DNA of 7,938 bases from contig JADHUZ010000047.1 in the NCBI GenBank assembly GCA_016784265.1, positions 1 through 7,938 on the forward strand, given 5' to 3'. Positions 1 through 6,745 of this stretch are shown here, in pieces. The position numbers were made by a program, and so were the translations under genes. The DNA is from Fidelibacterota bacterium (GTDB taxonomy: Bacteria > Fidelibacterota > BS150m-G59). Each line of letters opens with the position of its first letter. Position 1 is the first letter of the stretch. The notes under the pieces are model-generated. The model saw only the letters and a list, made by a program, of their open reading frames with translations. It was not told the DNA's origin and did no database searches.

Positions 1-777
1 CGCTCCGGCACCAATTCCGACTGTCTGCACACCATAAAACCACTTTTTTTTCAAATCTTCTGCACACGCGACTTGGTAAGTTTTCGGATTGATTTTTCCC
101 GAAATCTCTGCCAATCGTTTGGAGTTCGCACTTGTAAACGAACCGATGACAATCATCAAATCGCATTTTTCCGCCAACTCGCTAATCTGCATTTGGTTCC
201 GTCGCGTCGGATAACAAATTGTGTTCACAAATCGCAAATCAACTGCCTTTTCAAGCAAAACTGTGATGATTTTCTGCACATTTTCTAATGTTTGTGTGGA
301 TTGACTGACAACACCAACCTTTTTCAATTTGCCTAAATTTCTTGCTTCGTCAGCGTCAGCAACAACAATTGCATCCGAAACTTGCGAAACAATTCCGACA
401 ACCTCATCGTGTCCGTGATCACCAATGACGATGATTTTTCTGCCTTCATCGGCTAATTTTTTCGTCTCATCGTGAATTTCGAGCACAAGCGGACAAGTCG
501 CATCTACGATATTCATTTTTCGCGCTTCGGCTTCGTCCCAAATCTGCTGTTTCGTCCCGTGTGCACGAAATAAAACAGGTGCATTTTTTGGAATTTCATT
601 CAAATTTCGCACCACTTGAGCACCCAATTTTTCCAAATTTTCCACAACCATTTCGTTGTGCACGATCTCGCCGAGCATAAAAACTTCACCGTTTTTTTGT
701 GCCGTTTTTTCGGCTAAATCAATCGCATTTCGCACGCCAGAGCAATAGCCCGCGTTTTTTGCTACAAAAATCTTCAA
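1..777 (-). CDS. ispH: 4-hydroxy-3-methylbut-2-enyl diphosphate reductase (IspH/LytB), 3' end cut by window edge
   Basis: Last enzyme of the MEP pathway: it reductively dehydroxylates HMBPP to IPP and DMAPP in the cytoplasm with a 4Fe-4S cluster. I translated the minus strand from 777 to the window edge and got 259 uninterrupted codons. Family proteins are about 280-315 residues, so only the C-terminus (from just after GIGAGA) is missing. The three cluster cysteines are visible: C12 (AGYCSGV), C95 (DATCPLV) and C188 (NTICYP). Substrate-binding H40 (EIVHN), H73 (RAHGT) and H123 with catalytic E125 (GHDEVVG) are present, as is the S-x-N motif (TSANSKRL, S216/N218). The start is a TTG at 775-777 overlapping the dcd stop (TTGA); it places the first cysteine at residue 12, as in E. 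coli IspH, and no ATG lies in frame nearby. A GGGAG lies 10 nt upstream. Coupled translation with dcd is likely. Identification is very secure; only the unusual start is inferred. Confidence 0.96.
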   Translation of the reverse strand, partial: MKIFVAKNAGYCSGVRNAIDLAEKTAQKNGEVFMLGEIVHNEMVVENLEKLGAQVVRNLNEIPKNAPVLFRAHGTKQQIWDEAEARKMNIVDATCPLVLEIHDETKKLADEGRKIIVIGDHGHDEVVGIVSQVSDAIVVADADEARNLGKLKKVGVVSQSTQTLENVQKIITVLLEKAVDLRFVNTICYPTRRNQMQISELAEKCDLMIVIGSFTSANSKRLAEISGKINPKTYQVACAEDLKKKWFYGVQTVGIGAGA

Positions 778-1331
778 ATGATTTTTGCTCCCGTTATCGT
801 TTTTTGTGCCTGATATTTACCTTTTTTATCGGCATACGACTTTTCGCATGCATCTTCACTTTCAAAAAACAAAACTTGCGCGAGTCCTTCGTTTGCATAA
901 ACTTTGACAGGATTTCCACTCAAATTCGTAATCGCAATTGTAACAAAACCTTCCCACTCTGGCTCAAACGGCGTAACATTTACCAAAACACCAACGCGTG
1001 CATAAGTGGATTTTCCCTGCGTAACTGTCAAAATATTGCGCGGAATCCGAAAATATTCGACACTTTTTGCCAAAATCAATCCGTGCGGCGGAATGACGCA
1101 AACATCACCAACGAAATTTTCAAATGCATCATCGGGCATATTTTTGGGATCAAGCGTCAAATCTGACGCAACTCGCAAAATTTTGAATTCATTCGAAATT
1201 CGCATATCATAACCATACGCCGAAATGCCGTAGGAAATGCTTCCTTTTCGGACTTGATTATCTGCAAATGGTTCAATCATTCCGTGTTCTTTTGCCATTT
1301 TTCTAATCCAAAAATCAGGTCGAATACTCAT
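774..1331 (-). CDS. dcd: dCTP deaminase (Dcd) with Ala at the expected catalytic Glu
   Basis: The family deaminates dCTP to dUTP (some members go on to dUMP), feeding thymidylate synthesis; it forms a cytoplasmic homotrimer. The protein has 185 residues, normal for the family. It starts with the usual [20 protein letters not shown] block and contains YGYDMR (40-44), GDVCVIPP (75-82), VEYFRIPRN (91-99), GKSTYAR (106-112, equivalents of E. coli S111 and R115), [11 protein letters not shown] (118-128), [12 protein letters not shown] (145-156) and [11 protein letters not shown] (166-176). The oddity is VTIAITN (130-136): in E. coli Dcd and most homologues I know the position of A133 is the catalytic Glu (LEFYN, LEISN). 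The codon is GCG, one base from GAG. The start is ATG with a strong AAGGAG 5 nt upstream; it overlaps the stop of the DHH gene (ATGA), and its own stop overlaps the ispH start. Family assignment is secure; enzymatic competence is uncertain. Confidence 0.95.
   Translation of the reverse strand: MSIRPDFWIRKMAKEHGMIEPFADNQVRKGSISYGISAYGYDMRISNEFKILRVASDLTLDPKNMPDDAFENFVGDVCVIPPHGLILAKSVEYFRIPRNILTVTQGKSTYARVGVLVNVTPFEPEWEGFVTIAITNLSGNPVKVYANEGLAQVLFFESEDACEKSYADKKGKYQAQKTITGAKII
788..792 (-). promoter_or_regulatory. Ribosome binding site for ispH (GGGAG)
   Basis: On the minus strand GGGAG lies 10 nt before the TTG codon at 775-777, inside the end of dcd. It supports TTG as the true ispH start, since no ATG or GTG in this frame is better placed. 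Spacing is slightly long, so the 4-nt overlap with the dcd stop probably contributes by reinitiation. Confidence 0.5.
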
Positions 1332-2329
1332 TTGTTCTCCTTGTTGTTTTTCAACATTTTTTCTATTTCAAGCAAAAGTGTCGGAATTGCCAGTTTCATC
1401 GGCTCTTCGATTGTTGCACCAGCCGCATTGGGATGGCCGCCGCCATTAAATTTTCCAGCAAGAATATTCACAGGATATTTCCCACGCGAACGAAAATTTA
1501 CTCGTGTTGCGTTTCGATCAATTTCAGTAAACATTACCGTAATTTCCACACCTTCCACTGTGCGTAACAAATCAATAAATCCATTCATGTCTTCACGAAT
1601 TGCACCTGCATTTTGGAGCATTTTTCTTGTCAAAAAAGAATAGGCAACTCGCTGATTTTGAACAAATTGCGCATTTGAAAGAAAATCCTTCAAAAGCGGA
1701 ATTCTGCTTCTGCGATTTTGCTCATAAACCTTATTAAAAATCGAATATGGCTCAATTCCACAAGACAACAGCGCAGCCGCAATTTTGTGCGTTTCCGATG
1801 AAGTTGAATCATACGAAAATCGTCCTGTGTCTGTCATAATTCCAACATATAACGCTTCTGCAATTTCGCGTGTAATTTCTGCTTGCGAATCATTTTCGAA
1901 TAACGAAAAAATAATTTCCGCAGTCGAAGAAACTGCTGTATCTGTTAAATAAAAATCAAATCGTTCACGCATTTTCGGGTGATGATCAATGCTTACCGTG
2001 AATAAATTCATAGTTGAAACCAAATCAACTAACGAACCCATTCGAGAATAATCACCAATATCTAGTGCAATTAAAATCTGTGTATTTTTTAAAATTTGCT
2101 CATGTTCATCCGGCGAATAATGGTGAATTTCAAATCCATTTTCTAAAAAATCATAAATTTTCGGCATTTTTGATGCGTTCAAAATATGCACAGATTTCCC
2201 TAATTGTTTCAAATAAAAATACAACCCAATTTCACTCCCGATGCCATCTCCATCCGGATTGATATGTGTTGTCAAAACAAATCTTTCATTGGCTTCAACA
2301 ATTTCTTTGAATTTTTGCATTTTTTTCAC
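1328..2329 (-). CDS. DHH/DHHA1 family phosphoesterase, NrnA-like (oligoribonuclease / pAp phosphatase)
   Basis: Likely a manganese-dependent cytoplasmic phosphoesterase that degrades very short oligonucleotides and/or dephosphorylates 3'-phosphoadenosine 5'-phosphate, as described for NrnA proteins. The length is 333 residues (family about 310-340). The DHH domain is at about 15-170: [11 protein letters not shown] (22-32, metal ligands H22, D26, D28), ALDIGD (88-93, D90), the signature SIDHHP (113-118) and [11 protein letters not shown] (165-175, D167). The C-terminal DHHA1 domain is at about 225-325 with VNFRSRG (277-283) and [11 protein letters not shown] (294-304), which binds substrate. 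The start is taken as GTG at 2327-2329, with GGTGA 7 nt upstream; an ATG three codons in (2318-2320) is the alternative. The gap to the upstream FAD/Fe-S gene is 62 nt, and the stop overlaps the dcd start by 4 nt, so the two are coupled. Cyclic-di-AMP (GdpP/DhhP-type) activity cannot be excluded, but no GGDEF, PAS or membrane part is present. Confidence 0.9.
   Translation of the reverse strand: MKKMQKFKEIVEANERFVLTTHINPDGDGIGSEIGLYFYLKQLGKSVHILNASKMPKIYDFLENGFEIHHYSPDEHEQILKNTQILIALDIGDYSRMGSLVDLVSTMNLFTVSIDHHPKMRERFDFYLTDTAVSSTAEIIFSLFENDSQAEITREIAEALYVGIMTDTGRFSYDSTSSETHKIAAALLSCGIEPYSIFNKVYEQNRRSRIPLLKDFLSNAQFVQNQRVAYSFLTRKMLQNAGAIREDMNGFIDLLRTVEGVEITVMFTEIDRNATRVNFRSRGKYPVNILAGKFNGGGHPNAAGATIEEPMKLAIPTLLLEIEKMLKNNKENK
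1337..1342 (-). promoter_or_regulatory. Strong Shine-Dalgarno AAGGAG for dcd
   Basis: AAGGAG on the minus strand, 5 nt before the dcd ATG (1329-1331), lies within the last codons of the upstream DHH phosphoesterase gene. It is the only full-length consensus site seen in the window. It shows that this organism uses a canonical anti-Shine-Dalgarno and suggests dcd can be translated independently of its overlapping neighbour. Confidence 0.8.
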
Positions 2330-2336
2330 GAATTAA

Positions 2337-2341
2337 TCACC
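2337..2341 (-). promoter_or_regulatory. Probable ribosome binding site for the DHH gene (GGTGA)
   Basis: GGTGA on the minus strand is 7 nt before the GTG codon at 2327-2329 but 16 nt before the alternative ATG at 2318-2320, so it favours the GTG start. It is a partial match only. Confidence 0.4.
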
Positions 2342-2391
2342 ATAAAATAAGCTGTTAATTTACTATTATTTTACAATTAGAAAGAAATGAT

Positions 2392-5151
2392 TTATGGATG
2401 ATACGAACGATTTACAATTTCAATCGGATGCTGTGTGTTTTTCTTAGAATGTTGAGCAATTTGCACCTGACAAGTTCCGCAATCAGATAGAATTTTTTGC
2501 GGGTTTACACGAGAAATTTCCTCAAAAAGTGGTGTTCCAATATCTTTTGCAAAATCGTAATTTTTATATCCGAAAGTCCCCGCCATTCCGCAACAATGGT
2601 CTTCAATCTCCAAAATCTCCAATTCGGGAATTTTTTGGAGGAAAAAACGCACCGCATCGCCAGTTCCAACTGCTCGACGATGGCACGGCTCGTGATAGAT
2701 AATTTTCTCCGAAATGGGTAAAAATTCACCACGAAATTGTCCATCAACATAAAGTTTTTGTAAATACAAAAAAATATCTAAAATATTGTCACTGACCCGT
2801 TTTGATTCTTCCGTTTTTAGCAAATTTGGATACTCGTTTTTGAGCATCATTCCGCAACTCGCCGCCGTAAAAACGACATCGTAACCTCTTTCAATATAAG
2901 AATTTAGCGTTTCAGTGTTAAACTGTGCATCATCTAAAATTTCTTCTTGTAAACCGCTAGAAAACTTCGCCACACCGCAACATCGCCAAAATGGAAATTT
3001 CACCTGCACATCGAGTTTTTCGAGCAATTGAACAGTTGATTTCAGTTCACTCGTATCAGAATATGTCCCGTGGCAACCTGTAAAAAGCGCAACTTTTCTG
3101 CCCTGTTGTTTTGAGCGATGTGCGAACACTTTTTCCGAAATTGCGTTGCGCCGAAACTTCTGAATTTCCATTCGTCGGTCAACGCCAAACATTTTTTCAG
3201 CGAACCATTTTCCTGTCACCGAGCGAGCCAACAAATTACTAAATGGCGCAAAATTTACACCCAATTCGGATACTAATTTTGTGTTGAACAAAAATTTATT
3301 TTTCAACGGGATTTGTGTGTGTTTCAGAGTCTTAAATTCAACTGCCAATTTCGGAATATCCACGCCAGTCGGACAATCCACCCAGCATCCGTTACAGTGA
3401 ATACACGCATCAAAAATATCACTTTTTTCAAGCAAATCCGACAAATTTAATTTTCCGGAAACCATACCGCGCAATACATTTGCCTTTGCACGCGCTGTTG
3501 CAAATTCATCCAAACTCGCCGAAAAACTTGGGCAATAATCGCGACATTGCCCACAACCATGACAAAGTTCGATTTGTGAAATAAGATGATTCTCATCAAA
3601 TTTTGTTTCCGTTTTTTGACGAGAATAATTATCACCAAATCGCAAATTTTCGGAGATTTTCTGTGGGTTTTCTGCCCAAATTTTTCCCAGATTCATCCTG
3701 TTTTCTGGGTCAAAGTTTTTCTTGATTTCGCCAAAAATTCGGAACATTTCTGGGTGATATTTTTGCGTAAAACTCGCTCGTAAAATCCCATCGCCATGCT
3801 CACCTGTGAAACTGCCCGAAAATTCGCTTACCAATCCATAAATTTTATCGGCAATTTGTTCCATTTTTGTCACATCGTCAGAATTGCGCAAATTCAAAAT
3901 TGGACGCAAATGCAAATTTCCCTCGCCCGCGTGCCCAAATGCCGCCGTTGTGGCTTCATACTTCTCAAAAATCGAATAGGCGCGGGACAAAAATTCCGCC
4001 AAACATTCAGGCGAAACCGTAACATCTTCGATAAAAGGAACGGGTTTTGCGATGCCTTTCCATTGGTTCAAAACTGCTAAAGCCGCTCGACGAATGTCCC
4101 ACAAAATATCACATTCTACATCGGTTTGTGCAATTTTAAATCCACTTGATTTTCCATTTTTCATCAGCAAATCGGATGCGTTTTTTAGCCGATTTTCAAG
4201 TTCGGTTTCGTCGTCTCCATCGAAATCGCAGAGCAACATAAATTTCGTATTCTCCGGAATGAGCGATTTCAATTTTGGCTTGGATTTCAGCGTCAATCCA
4301 ATGAAAAAATGATCCATAAATTCACAAGCCGATGGTGAAAATGGAAGCAAATCCTTCACTGCATTTGCCGAATTTTCAAGCGTTTCAAAATAAAACAATG
4401 CCGTTTTTCGAAATTTCGGAATCAGAACAACATCCAATTCAGCCGACAAAATCGTCCCAAGTGTGCCCTCGCTTCCGATAAACAAATCCACCAAATCGTC
4501 CGATTCTAGCAAAGATTTCACATCATAACCCGAACTCGTGCGTGTTGTTTTGGGTTGATTATTTTCGATGATTTCGCGGTTTTCATTTAAAATTGTCGCA
4601 AGTTTTTCGTGCATTTGGTCGGAAATTTCTGCTCTTTTTCCGCGTTTGAGATTGATTTTTGTTCCATCAGCGAGCAAAATTTCGAGCGAATGAACATATT
4701 TTTTCGTCGCGCCATATTGAAGCGAATGCGCACCACTGGAATTGTTGCCGAGCATCCCACCGATAGTGCACCATTTTCCACTGGAAGGATCTGGTGGGAA
4801 AAACAGTCCGTATTCTGACAAAAATCGGTTCAAATCCGCATACACAACGCCCGGCTCAACGCGGACTCGATTATTTTCTAACATCTTGATTTTGCGAAAA
4901 TGCGTCAAATCCAAAATGATGCCATCGCCAATCGCCTGTCCTGCAAGCGATGAACCTGCACCACGCGGCGTTATGGAAAGTGAATTGTCGCAGGCAAATT
5001 GAAACACTGATTCAATTTCAGTAATGTTTTTCGGGATAGCGACAGCGGTCGGAAGAATTTCGTAAATGCACGCCGCAGTTGAATATAACTGTCGCGTTAT
5101 CGTATCGGTAGTTAGAAATTCTTGCGTTTTATGAGTTTTTGAGTTCAACAA
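2392..5151 (-). CDS. FAD-linked oxidase / Fe-S oxidoreductase fusion (GlcD-GlpC, YdiJ-like D-2-hydroxyacid dehydrogenase)
   Basis: A 919-residue flavin and iron-sulfur dehydrogenase, probably oxidising a D-2-hydroxyacid (D-lactate, glycolate or D-2-hydroxyglutarate are the family's substrates) and passing electrons through Fe-S clusters, perhaps to quinone. Domains in order: FAD_binding_4 at about 30-245, with PRGAGSSLAGQAIG (62-75), the SSGKWCTIGGMLGNNSSG block (123-140) and GSEGTLGTI (226-234); FAD-oxidase C-terminal domain at about 246-492, with GHAGEGNLHLRP (406-417; H407 and H414 probable metal ligands) and EHGDGILR (451-458); two 4Fe-4S motifs, C530/C533/C536/C540 and C583/C586/C589/C593; then two cysteine-rich CCG domains, C693 with C724-C725, and C823 with C853-C854 plus C891/C894. 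No transmembrane segment or signal peptide is seen. The start is TTG (5149-5151; a second TTG follows directly); an in-frame stop at 5188-5190 bounds the frame and there is no ATG in between. It has no clear Shine-Dalgarno. NadA ends 28 nt upstream. The usual NPGK near 487-490 reads NLGK. Substrate is not predictable from sequence. Confidence 0.9.
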   Translation of the reverse strand: MLNSKTHKTQEFLTTDTITRQLYSTAACIYEILPTAVAIPKNITEIESVFQFACDNSLSITPRGAGSSLAGQAIGDGIILDLTHFRKIKMLENNRVRVEPGVVYADLNRFLSEYGLFFPPDPSSGKWCTIGGMLGNNSSGAHSLQYGATKKYVHSLEILLADGTKINLKRGKRAEISDQMHEKLATILNENREIIENNQPKTTRTSSGYDVKSLLESDDLVDLFIGSEGTLGTILSAELDVVLIPKFRKTALFYFETLENSANAVKDLLPFSPSACEFMDHFFIGLTLKSKPKLKSLIPENTKFMLLCDFDGDDETELENRLKNASDLLMKNGKSSGFKIAQTDVECDILWDIRRAALAVLNQWKGIAKPVPFIEDVTVSPECLAEFLSRAYSIFEKYEATTAAFGHAGEGNLHLRPILNLRNSDDVTKMEQIADKIYGLVSEFSGSFTGEHGDGILRASFTQKYHPEMFRIFGEIKKNFDPENRMNLGKIWAENPQKISENLRFGDNYSRQKTETKFDENHLISQIELCHGCGQCRDYCPSFSASLDEFATARAKANVLRGMVSGKLNLSDLLEKSDIFDACIHCNGCWVDCPTGVDIPKLAVEFKTLKHTQIPLKNKFLFNTKLVSELGVNFAPFSNLLARSVTGKWFAEKMFGVDRRMEIQKFRRNAISEKVFAHRSKQQGRKVALFTGCHGTYSDTSELKSTVQLLEKLDVQVKFPFWRCCGVAKFSSGLQEEILDDAQFNTETLNSYIERGYDVVFTAASCGMMLKNEYPNLLKTEESKRVSDNILDIFLYLQKLYVDGQFRGEFLPISEKIIYHEPCHRRAVGTGDAVRFFLQKIPELEILEIEDHCCGMAGTFGYKNYDFAKDIGTPLFEEISRVNPQKILSDCGTCQVQIAQHSKKNTQHPIEIVNRSYHP

Positions 5152-5165
5152 ATTTTTGCGATTAT

Positions 5166-5179
5166 AAAATCTAAAATCT
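5166..5179. repeat. Tandem 7-bp duplication in the nadA to oxidoreductase gap
   Basis: AAAATCT occurs twice in a row, filling half of the 28-nt spacer between the nadA stop and the TTG start of the FAD/Fe-S gene. It sits where a ribosome binding site would be expected and supplies no GGAG-like sequence. It is probably a replication-slippage product; no function is evident. Confidence 0.45.
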
Positions 5180-6106
5180 TTAAATCGTTATCTCCAACAT
5201 TCTATCAATCGAGCGTTTAGCGCCGACTCGCACCGATTCCTCGACTACTATTTCGTGTTGCATATTTTTCAATGCCAGCAACACATTATCCAAATTATTT
5301 GATTTCATATATGGACAAACGCAAGATTCGTCACAAGATTTGGGCTCGTGTGTCGGGAAAAATCGCTTTTGTGGAAATTTTTCGATGAGCGTGTCAATCA
5401 ATCCCTGCTCCGTACCAATGATAAATTCCGTTGCATTTGATTGTTCAACATAATCAATCATTCCACTTGTTGAAAGAACCGCATCAGCGTTTTTACAAAC
5501 TTCTGGGCGACATTCAGGATGCACAACAACCTCCGCGGTGGGATATTTTGCCATCACCGATTCGAGAATTTCTGCCGTGATGTCTTGATGCACGGGACAA
5601 ACGCCGTCCCAAGCGATGATGTCCTTTTCTGGCAATTCTTGTGCAATAACATTGCTCAAATTTTTATCCGGCGCCATCAAAATTTGATGATTTGGCAGAG
5701 ATTGGACGATTTTTCTAGCATTGGACGAAGTGCAAACTACATCGGCTTCGGCTTTGGCGGCTGCGGTGGAATTGATATACAAAACCACTGGCGCGCTGGG
5801 AAATTTGGCTTTCCAATTTCGCAATTGCTCAGCGGTGATTTCATCCGCCAACGCACAACCAGCATCGAGCGATGGCAAAAGCACCGTTCGCTTTGGATTG
5901 ATAATTTTCGCTGTTTCCGCCATGAAATGCACACCGCAAAAAACGATAATTTCTGCATCGGTATTTTTCGCCTGCACCGCAAGTTGATAACTATCTCCTG
6001 TAAAATCGGCAATCTGTTTAATTTCCGGAATTTGATACGAATGCGCCAAGATAACGGCGTTTTTCGTTCGTTTCAATTCCAATATTTGTTGTTGAAGTTC
6101 GTTCAT
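5180..6106 (-). CDS. nadA: Quinolinate synthase A (NadA)
   Basis: Condenses iminoaspartate with dihydroxyacetone phosphate to quinolinate, the second step of de novo NAD synthesis; cytoplasmic, with an oxygen-sensitive 4Fe-4S cluster. The length is 308 residues, matching the short NadA type of Thermotoga and Pyrococcus (about 300) rather than the 347-residue E. coli form. Visible cluster ligands are C84 (DAGCALAD), C170 (WDGVCPVH) and C264 in CDESCVCPYM (258-267). Active-site residues are H22 and Y24 (AHSYQ), Y110 and N112 (YINSTAAAKAEAD) and H196/E198 (VHPECRPE). The ATG start is preceded by AAAAGGTG, 10 nt away. It follows cobO by 67 nt and precedes the FAD/Fe-S dehydrogenase by 28 nt. NadB (aspartate oxidase or dehydrogenase) and NadC, needed to complete the pathway, are not in the window. 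Confidence 0.97.
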   Translation of the reverse strand: MNELQQQILELKRTKNAVILAHSYQIPEIKQIADFTGDSYQLAVQAKNTDAEIIVFCGVHFMAETAKIINPKRTVLLPSLDAGCALADEITAEQLRNWKAKFPSAPVVLYINSTAAAKAEADVVCTSSNARKIVQSLPNHQILMAPDKNLSNVIAQELPEKDIIAWDGVCPVHQDITAEILESVMAKYPTAEVVVHPECRPEVCKNADAVLSTSGMIDYVEQSNATEFIIGTEQGLIDTLIEKFPQKRFFPTHEPKSCDESCVCPYMKSNNLDNVLLALKNMQHEIVVEESVRVGAKRSIDRMLEITI

Positions 6107-6116
6107 TTTTTAATTA

Positions 6117-6124
6117 CACCTTTT
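6117..6124 (-). promoter_or_regulatory. Ribosome binding site for nadA (AAAAGGTG)
   Basis: AAAAGGTG on the minus strand ends 10 nt before the nadA ATG (6104-6106), with an AT-rich spacer. It resembles the ispH site in spacing. It confirms the ATG as start, which is also right for the protein: the AHSYQ motif falls near residue 21, as in other short NadA proteins. Confidence 0.5.
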
Positions 6125-6173
6125 GCCTTGTCAACATATGCTTTTCATTGCTCATTACACACTGTAAATTGAT

Positions 6174-6692
6174 TCAAAAGTCTAATCCTTTTTTTGCAGA
6201 AATACCTTGCTGAAACGGATGTTTAATCTCTTTCATTTCTGTCACCAAATCCGCCATTTCAATCAATTCTGTCGGTGCATTTCTGCCCGTGCAAACGACA
6301 TCGGTTTTTTCGGGCGTTTTTTCCACTAATTTCAAAACTTGCTCGACGGAAATCAAATTCATTTCAATCGCATTGTTGATTTCGTCAAAAATGATGAGAT
6401 CATATTCTCCCGAAGTAAGTTTTTCTTCGGCAAATTTCAAACTAGATTGTGCTGATGCTTTGTGCTCATTTTCGGTTTTTTTGTCACCGCGAATTTTATA
6501 AAATCCTTCACCGATTGGATAAATTTCCAAATTTTCGGAGAATTGTTTGGCGGTATCGAGTTCCCCACAATGCCAATCGCCCTTGATAAATTGAATCATA
6601 CAAATTTTCCAGCCGTAACCAAGTGCACGAAAAATCAATCCCAACGCCGCGGTCGTTTTGCCTTTTCCATTTCCTGTGTAAACGATAAGCAT
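6174..6692 (-). CDS. cobO: Cob(I)alamin adenosyltransferase, CobO/BtuR/CobA type
   Basis: Transfers adenosyl from ATP to the cobalt of reduced corrinoids, giving adenosylcobalamin or its precursors, in either de novo synthesis or salvage. The length is 172 residues; it lacks the N-terminal extension of the roughly 196-residue E. coli BtuR, as many homologues do. The P-loop GNGKGKTT (7-14) follows the start at once, then FIKGDWHCGELD (35-46), a Walker B-like DLIIFDEINNAI (98-109), VVCTGRNAP (132-140) and the typical C-terminus HPFQQGISAKKGLDF (158-172). The ATG at 6690-6692 has no Shine-Dalgarno and lies inside an imperfect inverted repeat. It follows nuoN by 53 nt, too short for a cobalamin riboswitch, and none is recognisable. 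No other cobalamin biosynthesis gene is present, so salvage and de novo roles cannot be told apart. It is clearly not of the unrelated PduO or EutT types. Confidence 0.95.
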   Translation of the reverse strand: MLIVYTGNGKGKTTAALGLIFRALGYGWKICMIQFIKGDWHCGELDTAKQFSENLEIYPIGEGFYKIRGDKKTENEHKASAQSSLKFAEEKLTSGEYDLIIFDEINNAIEMNLISVEQVLKLVEKTPEKTDVVCTGRNAPTELIEMADLVTEMKEIKHPFQQGISAKKGLDF

Positions 6693-6726
6693 TTATTATT
6701 GACTATTTGTCATTAATTATTAAATG
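6690..6726 (-). repeat. Imperfect inverted repeat (hairpin) covering the cobO start codon
   Basis: Arms at 6690-6703 and 6709-6726 can pair around a 5-nt loop. The outer 6 bp (CATTTA with TAAATG) are perfect, the inner 8 bp (TTATTGAC with GTCATTAA) have one mismatch, and the right arm carries a 4-nt bulge. In the cobO transcript the terminal AUG would sit in the outer stem. It is AU-rich and so weakly stable, and has no U-run suited to termination. It could be a translation-modulating hairpin, a degenerate intergenic palindrome or chance in AT-rich DNA. Confidence 0.4.
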
Positions 6727-6745
6727 TGCTGAATTCATCATAATT

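Noticed and set aside
699..1166. 155-codon plus-strand open frame opposite dcd and ispH
   Set aside because: It lies across two well-identified minus-strand genes and has a low-complexity, Phe/Arg/Asn-rich composition typical of an antisense frame.
2330..2391. Possible promoter or terminator in the 62-nt AT-rich gap before the DHH gene
   Set aside because: No correctly spaced -35/-10 pair, no Bacteroidota-type TTTG / TAnnTTTG pair and no stable hairpin with a U-run could be found.
6125..6135. TTGACA on the minus strand upstream of nadA as a -35 box
   Set aside because: The only TA-rich hexamer downstream (TAATTA) is about 12 nt away, too close for a sigma-70 promoter, and it coincides with the RBS spacer.
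5519..6172. 217-codon plus-strand open frame opposite nadA
   Set aside because: It is the antisense shadow of a clearly conserved nadA; its translation shows no family motif and no ribosome site was seen.
6693..6745. Cobalamin riboswitch upstream of cobO
   Set aside because: The gap is only 53 nt and lacks any B12-box-like sequence; cobalamin riboswitches need about 150-200 nt.
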